From: Arthrobacter sp. efr-133-TYG-118 | GTDB lineage: Bacteria > Actinomycetota > Actinomycetes > Actinomycetales > Micrococcaceae | Assembly (NCBI RefSeq): GCF_030209755.1 | Contig: NZ_JARVRH010000006.1 | Coordinates: 1-64,000 of the forward strand | Direction of reading: 5' to 3' | DNA length: 64,000 bases | Shown: one piece after another, positions 17,683 through 28,085 of the stretch | How the letters are laid out: every line of letters starts with the position of its first letter | How positions within the stretch are numbered: position 1 is the first letter of the stretch | Position numbers and translations under genes: made by a program | The notes under the pieces: generated by a model | What the model was told of the DNA's origin: nothing | Databases searched by the model: none | The model's input: the letters and a program-made list of their open reading frames with translations, nothing else

Positions 17683-18981
17683 GTGACCCCGTCTTCCGCC
17701 GAGAAGGAACCCGCCGCCCTGGCCGAACTGTCCGCCGAAGAAAAGAAGGCGGCTACAGCTGCAAAGCGTGCGGCAACGCGTGCTGCCAGTGCTTCGACTG
17801 CAGGTGCAGAGAAGCCGGCACCTAAGAAGCGCGGGCCCAAGCCCGGCGCCAAGGCCGCTGCCGAAGCAGCCAACAAGTCCGCCGGCACCGACGAGGACTC
17901 CGAAGAAGAAGCCGAGGATTTTGACGCCGTGGTTCCCGACGAAGCAGAGCTCACGGAGGAAGTCGAAGAAGGCGAAGAGGGCAAGAAGCCTGCCACGACC
18001 GGTTCCGGCTTTGTTTACTCGGATGCCGACGACGACGATGCGCCTGTCCAGCAGGTCATGTCAGCAGGCGCCACGGCCGACCCCGTCAAGGACTATCTGA
18101 AGCAGATCGGCAAGGTTGCCCTGCTGAACGCGGAGCAGGAAGTCGACCTTGCGCTCCGCATTGAAGCCGGTCTCTTCGCCGAAGAGAAGATCAACGCCGA
18201 CGACGGCTCCATGGATCCGAAGCTCAAGCGTGAGCTCGAATTCATCATCCACGACGGCAAGAGGGCCAAGAACCACCTCCTCGAGGCCAACCTGCGCCTC
18301 GTGGTCTCCTTGGCCAAGCGCTACACCGGCCGCGGCATGCTGTTCCTGGACCTCATCCAGGAAGGCAACCTGGGCCTGATCCGTGCAGTGGAGAAGTTCG
18401 ACTACACCAAGGGCTTCAAGTTCTCCACCTACGCCACGTGGTGGATCCGCCAGGCCATCACCCGCGCCATGGCCGACCAGGCCCGAACCATCCGCATCCC
18501 GGTGCACATGGTGGAAGTCATCAACAAGCTGGCACGCGTCCAGCGCCAAATGCTGCAGGACCTTGGACGCGAACCTACGCCTGAGGAACTGGCCCTCGAA
18601 CTGGACATGACCCCCGAGAAGGTCGTTGAAGTCCAGAAGTACGGCCGCGAGCCCATCTCGCTGCACACCCCGCTTGGCGAAGACGGCGATTCAGAATTCG
18701 GTGACCTCATCGAGGACTCCGAAGCCGTTGTGCCGGCGGACGCTGTGAGCTTCACGCTCCTCCAGGAGCAGTTGCACTCGGTGCTCGATACCCTGTCCGA
18801 GCGTGAAGCAGGCGTCGTCGCGATGCGCTTCGGCCTTACCGATGGCCAGCCGAAGACTTTAGACGAAATCGGCAAGGTCTATGGAGTCACCCGCGAACGC
18901 ATTCGTCAGATCGAATCGAAGACGATGTCCAAGCTGCGCCACCCCTCGCGGTCGCAGGTTCTGCGCGACTACCTTGACTAA
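17683..18981 (+). CDS. sigA: Principal RNA polymerase sigma factor SigA/HrdB
   Basis: Primary sigma-70 factor for housekeeping promoters, 432 aa. The first 130 residues are an Ala/Lys-rich then acidic tail (about 1-125) typical of actinobacterial primary sigmas. Region 1.2 starts at about 127 ([11 protein letters not shown]). Region 2 (about 200-270) has [12 protein letters not shown] and the melting motif [13 protein letters not shown]. Region 4 (about 365-432) has the helix-turn-helix [10 protein letters not shown]. The start is GTG with AGAAAGG 6 bases upstream. It is followed by a strong terminator, so it is probably transcribed alone, from at least one stress-type and one vegetative-type promoter. 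Confidence 0.97.
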   Translation: MTPSSAEKEPAALAELSAEEKKAATAAKRAATRAASASTAGAEKPAPKKRGPKPGAKAAAEAANKSAGTDEDSEEEAEDFDAVVPDEAELTEEVEEGEEGKKPATTGSGFVYSDADDDDAPVQQVMSAGATADPVKDYLKQIGKVALLNAEQEVDLALRIEAGLFAEEKINADDGSMDPKLKRELEFIIHDGKRAKNHLLEANLRLVVSLAKRYTGRGMLFLDLIQEGNLGLIRAVEKFDYTKGFKFSTYATWWIRQAITRAMADQARTIRIPVHMVEVINKLARVQRQMLQDLGREPTPEELALELDMTPEKVVEVQKYGREPISLHTPLGEDGDSEFGDLIEDSEAVVPADAVSFTLLQEQLHSVLDTLSEREAGVVAMRFGLTDGQPKTLDEIGKVYGVTRERIRQIESKTMSKLRHPSRSQVLRDYLD

Positions 18982-19018
18982 AGCAACGGACGCCGTGCTT
19001 TAACCGGCACAGCCCGTC

Positions 19019-19057
19019 AAGAAGTGGATCCCCGGAAAATCCAGGGGTCCACTTCTT
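19019..19057 (+). terminator. Hairpin terminator after sigA
   Basis: AAGAAGTGGATCCCC (19019-19033) pairs with GGGGTCCACTTCTT (19044-19057); a U-G pair gives plus-strand polarity. It ends 4 bases before the stop of the convergent MocR gene and may stop both transcripts. Confidence 0.85.
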
Positions 19058-19061
19058 GCGT

Positions 19062-20474
19062 CTAGGGGCTGTTCCGTTCGAGTGCCTTGCCGAGGATGCG
19101 GGCGCCTTCCGGGAAGGCGGAGGGGTTCGGTCCTGCGAAGTTGAGCCGGATGAACGGTCCCGCCGGTTCGGCCGGGAACCATTCCGTACCGACCGCGATC
19201 ATCACCCCCGCACTCTCGCAGTCACGGGTCAGACTTTCGAGGTCTGTCCCGTCGGGCAGGCGTGCCCAGAGGTTCAGCCCTCCCTTGGGGATGAGGCTGA
19301 GATGGGCCTGGGGGGCGTGCTCGCGCAGGCTTGAGACAAGGAGGTCGCGGCGTGACTGGAGCTGATGGCGGAGGCTGCGCAGATGCGTCTGCCAGGCCGG
19401 CTGGGTGACGACATCGAGTGCCGCGGCCTGCAGCAATCCGCTGACATACATCGACTCGGCTGCCCGGTCCGAAAGAATGCGTTCGCGGGCGGGGCCGCGG
19501 GCGATGACGGCGGCAACGCGGATAGCGGGTGAAACGCTTTTCGTAAGGGAGCGCAGATAGACCACGTGGCCGGAGTCGTCACGGGCGGCGAGGGGTACCG
19601 CCGTCGACGTGATGCCAAAGTCGTGGGCCCAGTCGTCCTCGACGAGGAACGCGCCGTACTGTCGGACGACGTCCAGGACTTCTTCGCCCCGACGGGTGGA
19701 CCATTGCGCTCCAGTGGGGTTCGCATAGTTCGGTTGGGCGTAGAACAACCGTGCGCCCGTATCCTCAAAGGCCCTGGCCAATTCTTCGGGGTCCGGCCCA
19801 TCGGCTCCGCTGGGCACCGGGACGATGCGGACTCCTGCTTGCGTCGCGGCAAGGATGGCTCCCCAGTAGCTCGGAGATTCCATGAGGAGCGGCTGCCCGT
19901 GGCCCACCAATGCGGTGAAGATGGAGCTGAGGCCGCCTTGGCTTCCAGGCAGCACGATGACGTCGCTCGGTGTTGGCGGGGTGAGCCCAGCCGGCGTCGC
20001 GCTGCCGAGTTCGTGCGCGAACCAGGACTGCAACTCGGGAAGGCCCGGCGCCGGAGGCCGGGACAAAGCAGCGTCGCCGCGGGCCACGCGGGCGAGAGCG
20101 GCCCGCACAAGCCGCTCCGGCAGGAGTTCCCGGTCCGGGTATCCGGAATGGAAGGCAATAGTGGCGTTCGACGTGTCCCGCATCGTGGTGGAGGCTGAGC
20201 GCGGAGGCGCTTGCGGTGCGCGCAGTGCCGCAGTTTGCCAACCGTAATCCGAGGGGCGTGCTGTCCGGATCGCCCGCACGAAGGTGCCGACGCCGGGCCG
20301 GCTCTCGATCAAGCCCTGCGAAGTGAGCGCTTGCAAGGCTTTCTGCACCGTCACAGGGCTGGCCTGGTAGTCGGCAACCAGCGACCGGGTGGACGGCAGC
20401 CGGGATCCCGGTGCGGCCCCGGCGATCCATTCCCGCAATCGCATCGCAATCCTTGAACTGCTATCGTTGTTCAT
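19062..20474 (-). CDS. MocR/GntR-type regulator with aminotransferase-like domain
   Basis: A 470-aa fusion of an N-terminal GntR winged helix (about 1-75: SRIAMRLREWI, LPSTRSLVADY, GVGTFV) and a fold-type I PLP domain. The PLP lysine is in SLTKSVSPAIR (K312), and PNYANPTGA is the substrate-loop motif. MocR proteins bind PLP adducts or amino-acid-like ligands and usually regulate a neighbouring gene. Here that would be the divergent EamA exporter. The ATG (20474-20472) has a TATTGT -10 candidate 5 bases upstream and no Shine-Dalgarno, suggesting a leaderless message. It converges on sigA across a terminator. Confidence 0.92.
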   Translation of the reverse strand: MNNDSSSRIAMRLREWIAGAAPGSRLPSTRSLVADYQASPVTVQKALQALTSQGLIESRPGVGTFVRAIRTARPSDYGWQTAALRAPQAPPRSASTTMRDTSNATIAFHSGYPDRELLPERLVRAALARVARGDAALSRPPAPGLPELQSWFAHELGSATPAGLTPPTPSDVIVLPGSQGGLSSIFTALVGHGQPLLMESPSYWGAILAATQAGVRIVPVPSGADGPDPEELARAFEDTGARLFYAQPNYANPTGAQWSTRRGEEVLDVVRQYGAFLVEDDWAHDFGITSTAVPLAARDDSGHVVYLRSLTKSVSPAIRVAAVIARGPARERILSDRAAESMYVSGLLQAAALDVVTQPAWQTHLRSLRHQLQSRRDLLVSSLREHAPQAHLSLIPKGGLNLWARLPDGTDLESLTRDCESAGVMIAVGTEWFPAEPAGPFIRLNFAGPNPSAFPEGARILGKALERNSP

Positions 20475-20483
20475 GAGAGACAA

Positions 20484-20497
20484 TAGTAGCGCTACTA
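20484..20497. promoter_or_regulatory. Perfect 14-bp palindrome between MocR gene and exporter
   Basis: TAGTAGCGCTACTA is its own reverse complement. It overlaps both the -10 candidate TATTGT of the regulator (minus, 20480-20485) and the -10 candidate TACAAT of the exporter (plus, 20496-20501). This is the right place for one regulator dimer to control both genes. Confidence 0.6.
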
Positions 20498-20511
20498 CAA
20501 TAATTCGCCCA

Positions 20512-21414
20512 GTGATACCGTCCCGTCCGGCAACGGGCCTTTGGTGGGGCCTCGTGGGAGTAGCGGCGTTCTCGTTCACTGTTCCCTTCACCCGGGTGGC
20601 GGTTGGTGGCCTGTCGCCCTTGTTCATCGGCTCCGGCCGTGCCGTCGTCGCGTCGATACTCGCGGCATTCGCCCTCTCGCTCACCAGGCAGCGGCTTCCT
20701 CGAGGCAGGCAATGGGCGCGCCTTGCCGTGGTTGCCGCCGGGATTGTTGTCGGATTCCCCGTGCTCACCTCGTTCGCACTCACGACGGCGCCGGCCAGCC
20801 ACGGTGCCGTCGTCATCGCCCTCTTGCCGGCAGCAACGGCAACCGCCGCAGTACTCCGTGGACGGGAGCATCCACCGGTCGCCTTCTGGCTGGTGACGGC
20901 CGTTGGGGCTGTTGCGGCCATTGTTTTCGCTTTCGCACAGTCAGGCGGGCCCGGGCAGCTGAACTGGGCGGATGTGCTGCTCCTCGGAGCTGTCGTTGCT
21001 GCGGCCATCGGTTATGCGGAAGGCGGACTGCTCGCCCGCGAACTCGGCGCATGGCAGACCGTATCCTGGGCGCTCGTCCTGGCATTGCCGTTGATGACCG
21101 GCCTGGCTGCCCTCTCCATGGCCCAGCAGCCACCGTCAGCCTCGCCGGGCCAGTGGGCTGCTTTTGGATATCTCGGAGTCGTCAGCATGTTCTTCGGCTT
21201 CTTCGCCTGGTATCGGGGCCTCGCCATTGGACCCATGGCCAAAGTCAGCCAGGTACAACTCATCCAGCCCGTGCTGAGCATTTGCTGGGCAGGGCTGCTG
21301 CTGGGCGAATCCCTGGGCTGGACCACGATTGTCGGTGGGCTGGCCGTCATCGTCTGCGCCGGCGTCGCCGTCCGGGTCCGGCTCAATCCGCTGCGCCCAA
21401 AACAGAATCGCTGA
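20512..21414 (+). CDS. EamA/DMT-family transporter
   Basis: A 300-aa membrane protein with about ten hydrophobic helices in two EamA repeats; the second repeat carries FFAWYRGLAIGPMAKVSQVQ, typical of the family. Such proteins usually export amino acids or metabolites. I prefer the GTG at 20512: the TACAAT -10 candidate ends at 20501, so the ATG at 20473 would lie upstream of the message. That ATG also shares bases with the start codon of the divergent MocR gene. If 20473 were used, the protein would be 313 aa. The gene is followed after 47 bases by the PaiB-like gene, probably in one operon. Confidence 0.88.
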   Translation: MIPSRPATGLWWGLVGVAAFSFTVPFTRVAVGGLSPLFIGSGRAVVASILAAFALSLTRQRLPRGRQWARLAVVAAGIVVGFPVLTSFALTTAPASHGAVVIALLPAATATAAVLRGREHPPVAFWLVTAVGAVAAIVFAFAQSGGPGQLNWADVLLLGAVVAAAIGYAEGGLLARELGAWQTVSWALVLALPLMTGLAALSMAQQPPSASPGQWAAFGYLGVVSMFFGFFAWYRGLAIGPMAKVSQVQLIQPVLSICWAGLLLGESLGWTTIVGGLAVIVCAGVAVRVRLNPLRPKQNR

Positions 21415-21461
21415 AGACCAACAGAACAGATCGCCCGTCCCAAGATAGGAAGAATAGAACC

Positions 21462-22088
21462 ATGTATATCCCAGCGCATTTCGAGGCCGGTCCTGACGAC
21501 ATCCACGACCTCCTGACGCGGCCAAGTGCGGCGAATCTGGTCACCATGACGTCGCAGGGCCTGCTCGTGACCCTCCTGCCGCTCATCTATGATCCCTCGA
21601 TCGGCGAACACGGCGCGCTCCACGGACACCTCGCCCGAACCAACTCCCAATGGTCCGAGCCGGCGATCGGAGAATCACTCGCGATCATCCAAGGAGCGGA
21701 CGCCTACATCTCGCCTTCCTGGTACGCATCGAAGGCAGAGCATGGACGCGTCGTCCCGACGTGGAACTATTCCACAGCCCACGTCTACGGCAAGCTTGCC
21801 GTCCATGACGATGCCGCGTGGCTCGGGAACCATGTCAGGCAGCTGACCAACCTCAACGAAGCCCGCTCCGAGCGACCGTGGTCCGTGGATGACGCGCCGG
21901 AGCGCTACGTCTCCGGCCAGTTGCGGGCGATCGTTGGCATCGAGCTGGTCATTACCCGTATCGAAGCGAAGGCCAAACTGAGCCAGAACCGGCCCGACAA
22001 GGACATCGACGGGGTCGTGGCCGGGCTTGAAGCCCAAGGGCACAAGGAGATTGCTGCCGACGTAGCCCGGGCCAGGCAGGGAAGTTAA
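21462..22088 (+). CDS. PaiB-like FMN-binding protein
   Basis: A 208-aa protein of the FMN-binding split-barrel PaiB family, recognised by the start MYIPAHFEAG and by TWNYSTAHVYGKLAVHDD. Bacillus PaiB is annotated as a repressor linked to protease and sporulation genes, but most homologues are of unproven function and may be flavin-binding enzymes. The C-terminal KLSQNRPDKDIDGVVAGLE is typical. AGGAAG lies about 10 bases before the ATG. It follows the EamA exporter and ends at a strong terminator. The MocR-EamA-PaiB trio suggests a vitamin B6- or amine-related detoxification unit, which is inference. Confidence 0.88.
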   Translation: MYIPAHFEAGPDDIHDLLTRPSAANLVTMTSQGLLVTLLPLIYDPSIGEHGALHGHLARTNSQWSEPAIGESLAIIQGADAYISPSWYASKAEHGRVVPTWNYSTAHVYGKLAVHDDAAWLGNHVRQLTNLNEARSERPWSVDDAPERYVSGQLRAIVGIELVITRIEAKAKLSQNRPDKDIDGVVAGLEAQGHKEIAADVARARQGS

Positions 22089-22091
22089 CGC

Positions 22092-22121
22092 AGCGGCCCC
22101 CTCCGTCCGGAGGGGGCCGCT
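22092..22121. terminator. Perfect 14-bp hairpin between convergent genes
   Basis: AGCGGCCCCCTCCG (22092-22105) and CGGAGGGGGCCGCT (22108-22121) with a 2-base loop as drawn. It lies 3 bases past the PaiB-like stop and 52 bases past the DUF7455 stop, so it may work in both directions. Confidence 0.8.
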
Positions 22122-22173
22122 GTCTCTGTGAAATTATGTCAGCCGGGCTGCCGCTGGGGCCGGCCCCTGATGG

Positions 22174-22395
22174 CTAGTCGGCGAGGACGGGTTCCTTCTC
22201 CTGAAGGCGAGCCGTCTCGTCATGCCAGTCCGAGGTCATCGGCCGCAGCGTGGCCTCTACTGCACGTGCGTGGTGGCCGCAGAAGAGCAGCTCACCGCCG
22301 GAGGACTCGAGTACAACGCGGACATATGCCTGGGCCCCGCAACGGTCGCACCGGTCGAGTGCATTGAGTGTGCGGTCTGCAACTGCTGTTGTCAT
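22174..22395 (-). CDS. DUF7455 small putative zinc-binding protein
   Basis: A 73-aa protein with the pattern C-x2-C (DRCDRCGAQAYV) followed by LLFCGHH, giving three cysteines and two histidines that could hold a zinc ion. Its function is not known. Homologues occur near sigma factor or topoisomerase genes in many Actinobacteria, as here beside parE and sigA. The start is supported by a perfect AAGGAGG 6 bases upstream. Its stop faces the terminator at 22092-22121. Confidence 0.87.
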   Translation of the reverse strand: MTTAVADRTLNALDRCDRCGAQAYVRVVLESSGGELLFCGHHARAVEATLRPMTSDWHDETARLQEKEPVLAD

Positions 22396-22590
22396 GTTCG
22401 GCCTCCTTAGTAGTTCTGTGTATCCATATAACCAGCATTCGAAGCAAAACCATGGCAAGGATGGGTCACGTTCGCTGTCCGCGTATCACATGTGCGTAAC
22501 ACCGGGAAGTGGCGTCCAGCACGATTGGGAGTGGCAGCTCTCGTCCTGGCTCCGGGGCGGCTAGCCTAGGAGAAGTGTTTTTTGCCTCTG

Positions 22591-22596
22591 TTATAC
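22591..22596 (+). promoter_or_regulatory. Candidate -10 box of parE (TTATAC)
   Basis: TTATAC lies upstream of a GAAGGAG ribosome-binding site (22601-22607). A transcript starting about 22603 would exclude the TTG at 22582 and support the GTG at 22618 as the real start. Confidence 0.4.
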
Positions 22597-22617
22597 CCCC
22601 GAAGGAGCGCCCCGCCC

Positions 22618-24726
<2,109 letters not shown>

Positions 24727-24781
24727 TCCAGTGTTCCTGCGTCAGCGGGCCAATCCAGCCAAGCACGCCCAGCAGCCCTGT

Positions 24782-25774
24782 TCAGCCCAGCAAACCCGGT
24801 ACGATCAGCAGGCCTGTCGGCACCGCGAGCAACATGGCCGACGCCGCGAGCACCAATGCGCGCTGAGCTGCCGGAAGCGGCGGCTTGGGTGAGAGCAGGC
24901 GGCTGACGCGCGACGCCGTCGTACGCGGTGAGTCGGCACCGCCGGTGCCGCTCAAGGAGCTGCTTTCGGGGGAAGCGTCCGGATCGCTTGTTCGGGGAAG
25001 CGCGAATTGCTCCGCGGGGCGGGGGGAGCCGCTGGCCACGATCGCGATCGCCTTGATGAGCGTTCCCTTGCTCTCGGTGCGCAGGGCCGCATCGTCGGCG
25101 AGCATTTCGATCAGGGAGTTGACTGCGACCTGGGCGAGTCGCGTGGTGGGGAACCAGGGCAGTGCCTGGCGCCATGCCGCGAAGGCCCACAAGAGAAGGT
25201 CGTGGCGTTGCGAGAGATGCGCATTTTCGTGGATGAGGACGGCCCTCAGCTCGGCAGGCTCCAGGGCGGCCATCAGGCCGTCGGACAGGACGGTCACTGA
25301 CCGTGCGCCGCCGGGTAAGCAGTAGGCCACGGGGGAATCGTGGTTGATGACCACGGTTCCAGGGCCGTCTGCGGACGGGGAGGCCAGAAGCGCGAGGAGT
25401 TCGCGGTGCCTCCGCCGCTGCCGTTCGATCTTGACGTAGGTAAGCAGCAGGGTGAACACGAGATGGGCGCTCAGCAGCGCCGCGGCGGACAAGGCGAACA
25501 AGTGCCAGAAGCCCAGTGCCGTGGTGGGCTCGTTGTGAAGCACCATGCCGGCCAAGGAACGCAGGCCTGCAATGAGGTTGTCGCCGATGGGCTCAAGCCC
25601 GTAGACCAGCATGGCCCCGATCATGGAGAGGCCACCGGCGAGTGCGATGGCTTGCCAGAGGACCATGGCCATGAAGGGCGCGCGTGCCGGCCATTCGGCG
25701 CGCGACAAAAGGACGGGAACCGGCCATGCCAGCACCAAAGCGAGGACCGCCAGGAAATATGAGGTCCAGAACAT
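24782..25774 (-). CDS. M56-family membrane metalloprotease (BlaR1-like, no sensor domain)
   Basis: A 330-aa integral membrane protease of the BlaR1/MecR1 family. The zinc site is HENAH (H182, E183, H186) in ALIHENAH-like context. Three or four helices lie in the first 110 residues and one at the C-terminus (about 305-328). Unlike BlaR1, it has no penicillin-binding sensor domain after the last helix, so it should respond to something other than beta-lactams or be fed by another protein. It starts 6 bases after the BlaI-type repressor stop and is certainly in the same operon. By analogy it would cleave or trigger loss of that repressor. Confidence 0.9.
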   Translation of the reverse strand: MFWTSYFLAVLALVLAWPVPVLLSRAEWPARAPFMAMVLWQAIALAGGLSMIGAMLVYGLEPIGDNLIAGLRSLAGMVLHNEPTTALGFWHLFALSAAALLSAHLVFTLLLTYVKIERQRRRHRELLALLASPSADGPGTVVINHDSPVAYCLPGGARSVTVLSDGLMAALEPAELRAVLIHENAHLSQRHDLLLWAFAAWRQALPWFPTTRLAQVAVNSLIEMLADDAALRTESKGTLIKAIAIVASGSPRPAEQFALPRTSDPDASPESSSLSGTGGADSPRTTASRVSRLLSPKPPLPAAQRALVLAASAMLLAVPTGLLIVPGLLG

Positions 25775-25780
25775 GGGTGC

Positions 25781-26167
25781 TTAGTTTTTGCCGAGCAGCT
25801 TGCGCAGCGTGGCGGCTTCACTCTCGCTCACGGAACCAATGAACCGGGCCAGTACCGCTTCGCGGTCCGGGGCGGAACCCAAGGCCTCATGCATGAGGTC
25901 CGCAGTGTGGTCGGCGCGGCTCGAAACGGCCTGGTAGCGGTGCGGGCGGGTGCCGCGTTCGCGCTCCACGAGGCCCTTCTTCTCAAGGCGGGACAAGACC
26001 GTCAGCACGGTGGTGACTGCGAGGTCCTTGCCTTGGTGTCCTGCAATGCCATCCGTGGCGGCAGAATCCTGCGCCAGCAGATCACGAAGCTTGTTGGCTG
26101 TTGCAGCCTCCTGGCCTGCCCAGAGGAGATCCATGACCGCCCGTTCCAGTTCGCCAAGACTTGCCAT
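25781..26167 (-). CDS. BlaI/MecI/CopY-type transcriptional repressor
   Basis: A 128-aa winged-helix repressor. The N-terminal DNA-binding half reads LGELERAVMDLLWAG then TTVLTVLSRLEKKGLVERE, the classic BlaI recognition region, and the C-terminal half is the helical dimerisation part. The start is ATG 26167, with AGGGA 8 bases upstream; the TTG before it is less likely. It is followed by the M56 protease. It is divergent from cydA, and the 284-bp gap holds three perfect TTCTAC-N5-GTAGAA palindromes, one over its own predicted -10 (TAGAAT, 26275-26270). It most likely represses itself and the cydABDC operon. Confidence 0.93.
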   Translation of the reverse strand: MASLGELERAVMDLLWAGQEAATANKLRDLLAQDSAATDGIAGHQGKDLAVTTVLTVLSRLEKKGLVERERGTRPHRYQAVSSRADHTADLMHEALGSAPDREAVLARFIGSVSESEAATLRKLLGKN

Positions 26168-26270
26168 CAATGCATCCCTACTTTCCGCGCTTCCCCGCCC
26201 CGTTTCCTAGGCTGAAGGCAGCGCGATGATCCAACATTCCACCCTCAATCTACCGCTTTTCGGGTCGCGA

Positions 26271-26287
26271 TTCTACGTGAGGTAGAA
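26271..26287. promoter_or_regulatory. BlaI-type operator O1
   Basis: TTCTACGTGAGGTAGAA, a perfect TTCTAC-N5-GTAGAA palindrome. On the minus strand it includes TAGAAT, a good -10 for the repressor gene, so binding here should shut off the repressor-protease operon. Confidence 0.75.
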
Positions 26288-26358
26288 CATGCGGCGCGCC
26301 GTGTCCTTGCGGCACTGTTACGCCACTGGAAGAGTGGTGAGGAGATCGCAGGGGTTTG

Positions 26359-26375
26359 TTCTACACTGTGTAGAA
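26359..26375. promoter_or_regulatory. BlaI-type operator O2
   Basis: TTCTACACTGTGTAGAA, a perfect palindrome of the same type. It contains TACACT, a possible plus-strand -10 for cydA, and lies 77 bases before the cydA start. Confidence 0.75.
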
Positions 26376-26383
26376 GAAGTCAG

Positions 26384-26400
26384 TTCTACGCAACGTAGAA
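26384..26400. promoter_or_regulatory. BlaI-type operator O3
   Basis: TTCTACGCAACGTAGAA, a perfect palindrome of the same type. Its centre is 25 bases from that of O2, near two and a half helical turns, and it ends 51 bases before the cydA ATG. Confidence 0.75.
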
Positions 26401-26451
26401 AAAGGGCGCCGCAAGCGGGCGTCGGGACAATGCCGGATAAAAAGGACAGCC

Positions 26452-28065
26452 ATGGACGCCTTGGAAATCGCACGCTGGCAATTTGGAATCACCACGGTCT
26501 ACCACTTCATGATGGTGCCGCTGACCATCGGGCTGGGGCTTGTTGTCGCCGTCATCCAGACCCTCTGGTACCGCACGGGCAAAGTTGAATACCTGCGGAT
26601 GACCAAGTTCTGGGGCAAGCTCTTCCTCATCAACTTCATCATGGGGGTGGCCACGGGCATCGTGCAGGAATTCCAGTTCGGCATGGCGTGGAGCGAATAC
26701 AGCCGATTCGTCGGCGACGTGTTCGGTGCGCCCCTGGCCCTGGAAGCGCTTCTGGCGTTCTTTGTGGAATCGACCTTCCTGGGGCTATGGATCTTCGGCT
26801 GGAAGCAACTCAGGCGTGGCGTCCACCTTGCGTGCCTCTGGATTGCCGTGATCGGCTCGGTCTTCTCGGCCTACTTCATCATCGTGGCCAACTCGTGGAT
26901 GCAGCACCCCGTCGGTGTCACGATGGTCAACGGGCGCCCCGTCATGACCGACGCCTGGGCAGTGTTCACCAACAACACCGCCATGGTGGCCGTGCCCCAC
27001 ACGCTCTTCGGTGCGCTGGCCGTCGCCGGTGCGTTCCTTCTGGGCATCGCCTGGTACCACCTCTGGCGCCGCCGCCACGACGGCATTGACACCGTCGGAG
27101 CGGACGGCCGGGCCATCGCGGGCGAAGCCGACATTCCCGGACGGGACAAGGCCGACTACAAGGTGTGGATCAACTCCCTGCGGATCGGCGCCGTCGTCGC
27201 CATGATCTCCTTCGCCGGCACCGCCATCACGGGCGATTTTCAGGGCAAGCTGATGTTCGAACAACAGCCCATGAAGATGGCCGCGGCCGAGGCCGCCTGC
27301 CACGACGGCACCGGCTTCTCCGTGCTGAGCATCGGCAACCTCGGGTCCAAGAACTGCAACGACATCGTAGCCGTGATCGAGGTTCCCGGCATCCTTTCCT
27401 TCCTGGCCAAGGGCGATTTCAACACGGAAGTGAAGGGCGTCAACAGCCTCCTCGACGAGTACAAGGCCAAGTACGGCACCCACCTGCCGAACAATCCCCT
27501 GTACGGCGATCGGGCAGGCCAGGAAATCCAGTACGTACCCGTCATGGAAGTGACCTACTGGGGCTTCCGCATGATGATCGGCTTCGGCGGGGTCGCCGCT
27601 CTCGCCGCACTGCTTGCCCTCTGGGTCACACGCAAGGGCATGGTCCCGCAATCCCGCTGGATCATGCGCCTGGCGGTGTTCGGCATCCTGGCTCCCTTCG
27701 GGGCAAACGCCGCCGGCTGGATCTTCACCGAAATGGGCCGGCAGCCGTTCGTCGTAGCGCCCAATCCTGACGCCAGCGGAGTCGACCAGGTGTTCATGTT
27801 CACGGCCGCGGCCGTCTCACCCGGCGTCTCCGCCGTTGAGCTCATCACCTCGCTCGTCGTGTTGGCCTCCATCTATGCGGTCCTGCTGGTAGTGGAAGTC
27901 CGGCTCCTGGTCAAATACGCCCGGGGTGGCGTGGTGTCCGCGATGCCGGAGCTCGCCGAAGCCCGCTACGGCGGGAAGAAAGAAAAGAAGGACGACGACG
28001 GCGGGACCCCTGGCGCTCCGGGCCAACCCGGCGACAGCGACGACGTCCTGGCATTCGCCTACTAG
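26452..28065 (+). CDS. cydA: Cytochrome bd oxidase subunit I
   Basis: Quinol-oxidising subunit of the high-affinity bd-type oxidase, 537 aa with nine membrane helices. The N-terminal helix carries the haem ligand in VYHFMMVPLTIG (H18, equivalent to H19 of E. coli). Other conserved parts are GRPVMTDAWAVFTNNTAM, VPHTLFGALAVAG and GWIFTEMGRQP. The periplasmic Q-loop between helices 6 and 7 is of the short type. The C-terminus has a charged tail rich in Lys and Asp. AAAGGAC lies 6 bases before the ATG. It heads cydA-cydB-cydDC and is preceded by operators O2 and O3, so repression by the BlaI-type protein is likely. Confidence 0.96.
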   Translation: MDALEIARWQFGITTVYHFMMVPLTIGLGLVVAVIQTLWYRTGKVEYLRMTKFWGKLFLINFIMGVATGIVQEFQFGMAWSEYSRFVGDVFGAPLALEALLAFFVESTFLGLWIFGWKQLRRGVHLACLWIAVIGSVFSAYFIIVANSWMQHPVGVTMVNGRPVMTDAWAVFTNNTAMVAVPHTLFGALAVAGAFLLGIAWYHLWRRRHDGIDTVGADGRAIAGEADIPGRDKADYKVWINSLRIGAVVAMISFAGTAITGDFQGKLMFEQQPMKMAAAEAACHDGTGFSVLSIGNLGSKNCNDIVAVIEVPGILSFLAKGDFNTEVKGVNSLLDEYKAKYGTHLPNNPLYGDRAGQEIQYVPVMEVTYWGFRMMIGFGGVAALAALLALWVTRKGMVPQSRWIMRLAVFGILAPFGANAAGWIFTEMGRQPFVVAPNPDASGVDQVFMFTAAAVSPGVSAVELITSLVVLASIYAVLLVVEVRLLVKYARGGVVSAMPELAEARYGGKKEKKDDDGGTPGAPGQPGDSDDVLAFAY

Positions 28066-28085
28066 GAAGCAGAGGAATCTTTCGA

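Noticed and set aside
20389..20511. Upstream starts for the EamA exporter (20389 or 20473)
   Set aside because: Both lie within or at the divergent MocR gene and upstream of the TACAAT -10 candidate; GTG 20512 fits the promoter and the protein family, although 20473 cannot be fully excluded.
22582..22617. Upstream TTG start for parE
   Set aside because: A TTATAC -10 and a GAAGGAG site lie between this TTG and the GTG at 22618, and homologues begin near the GTG.
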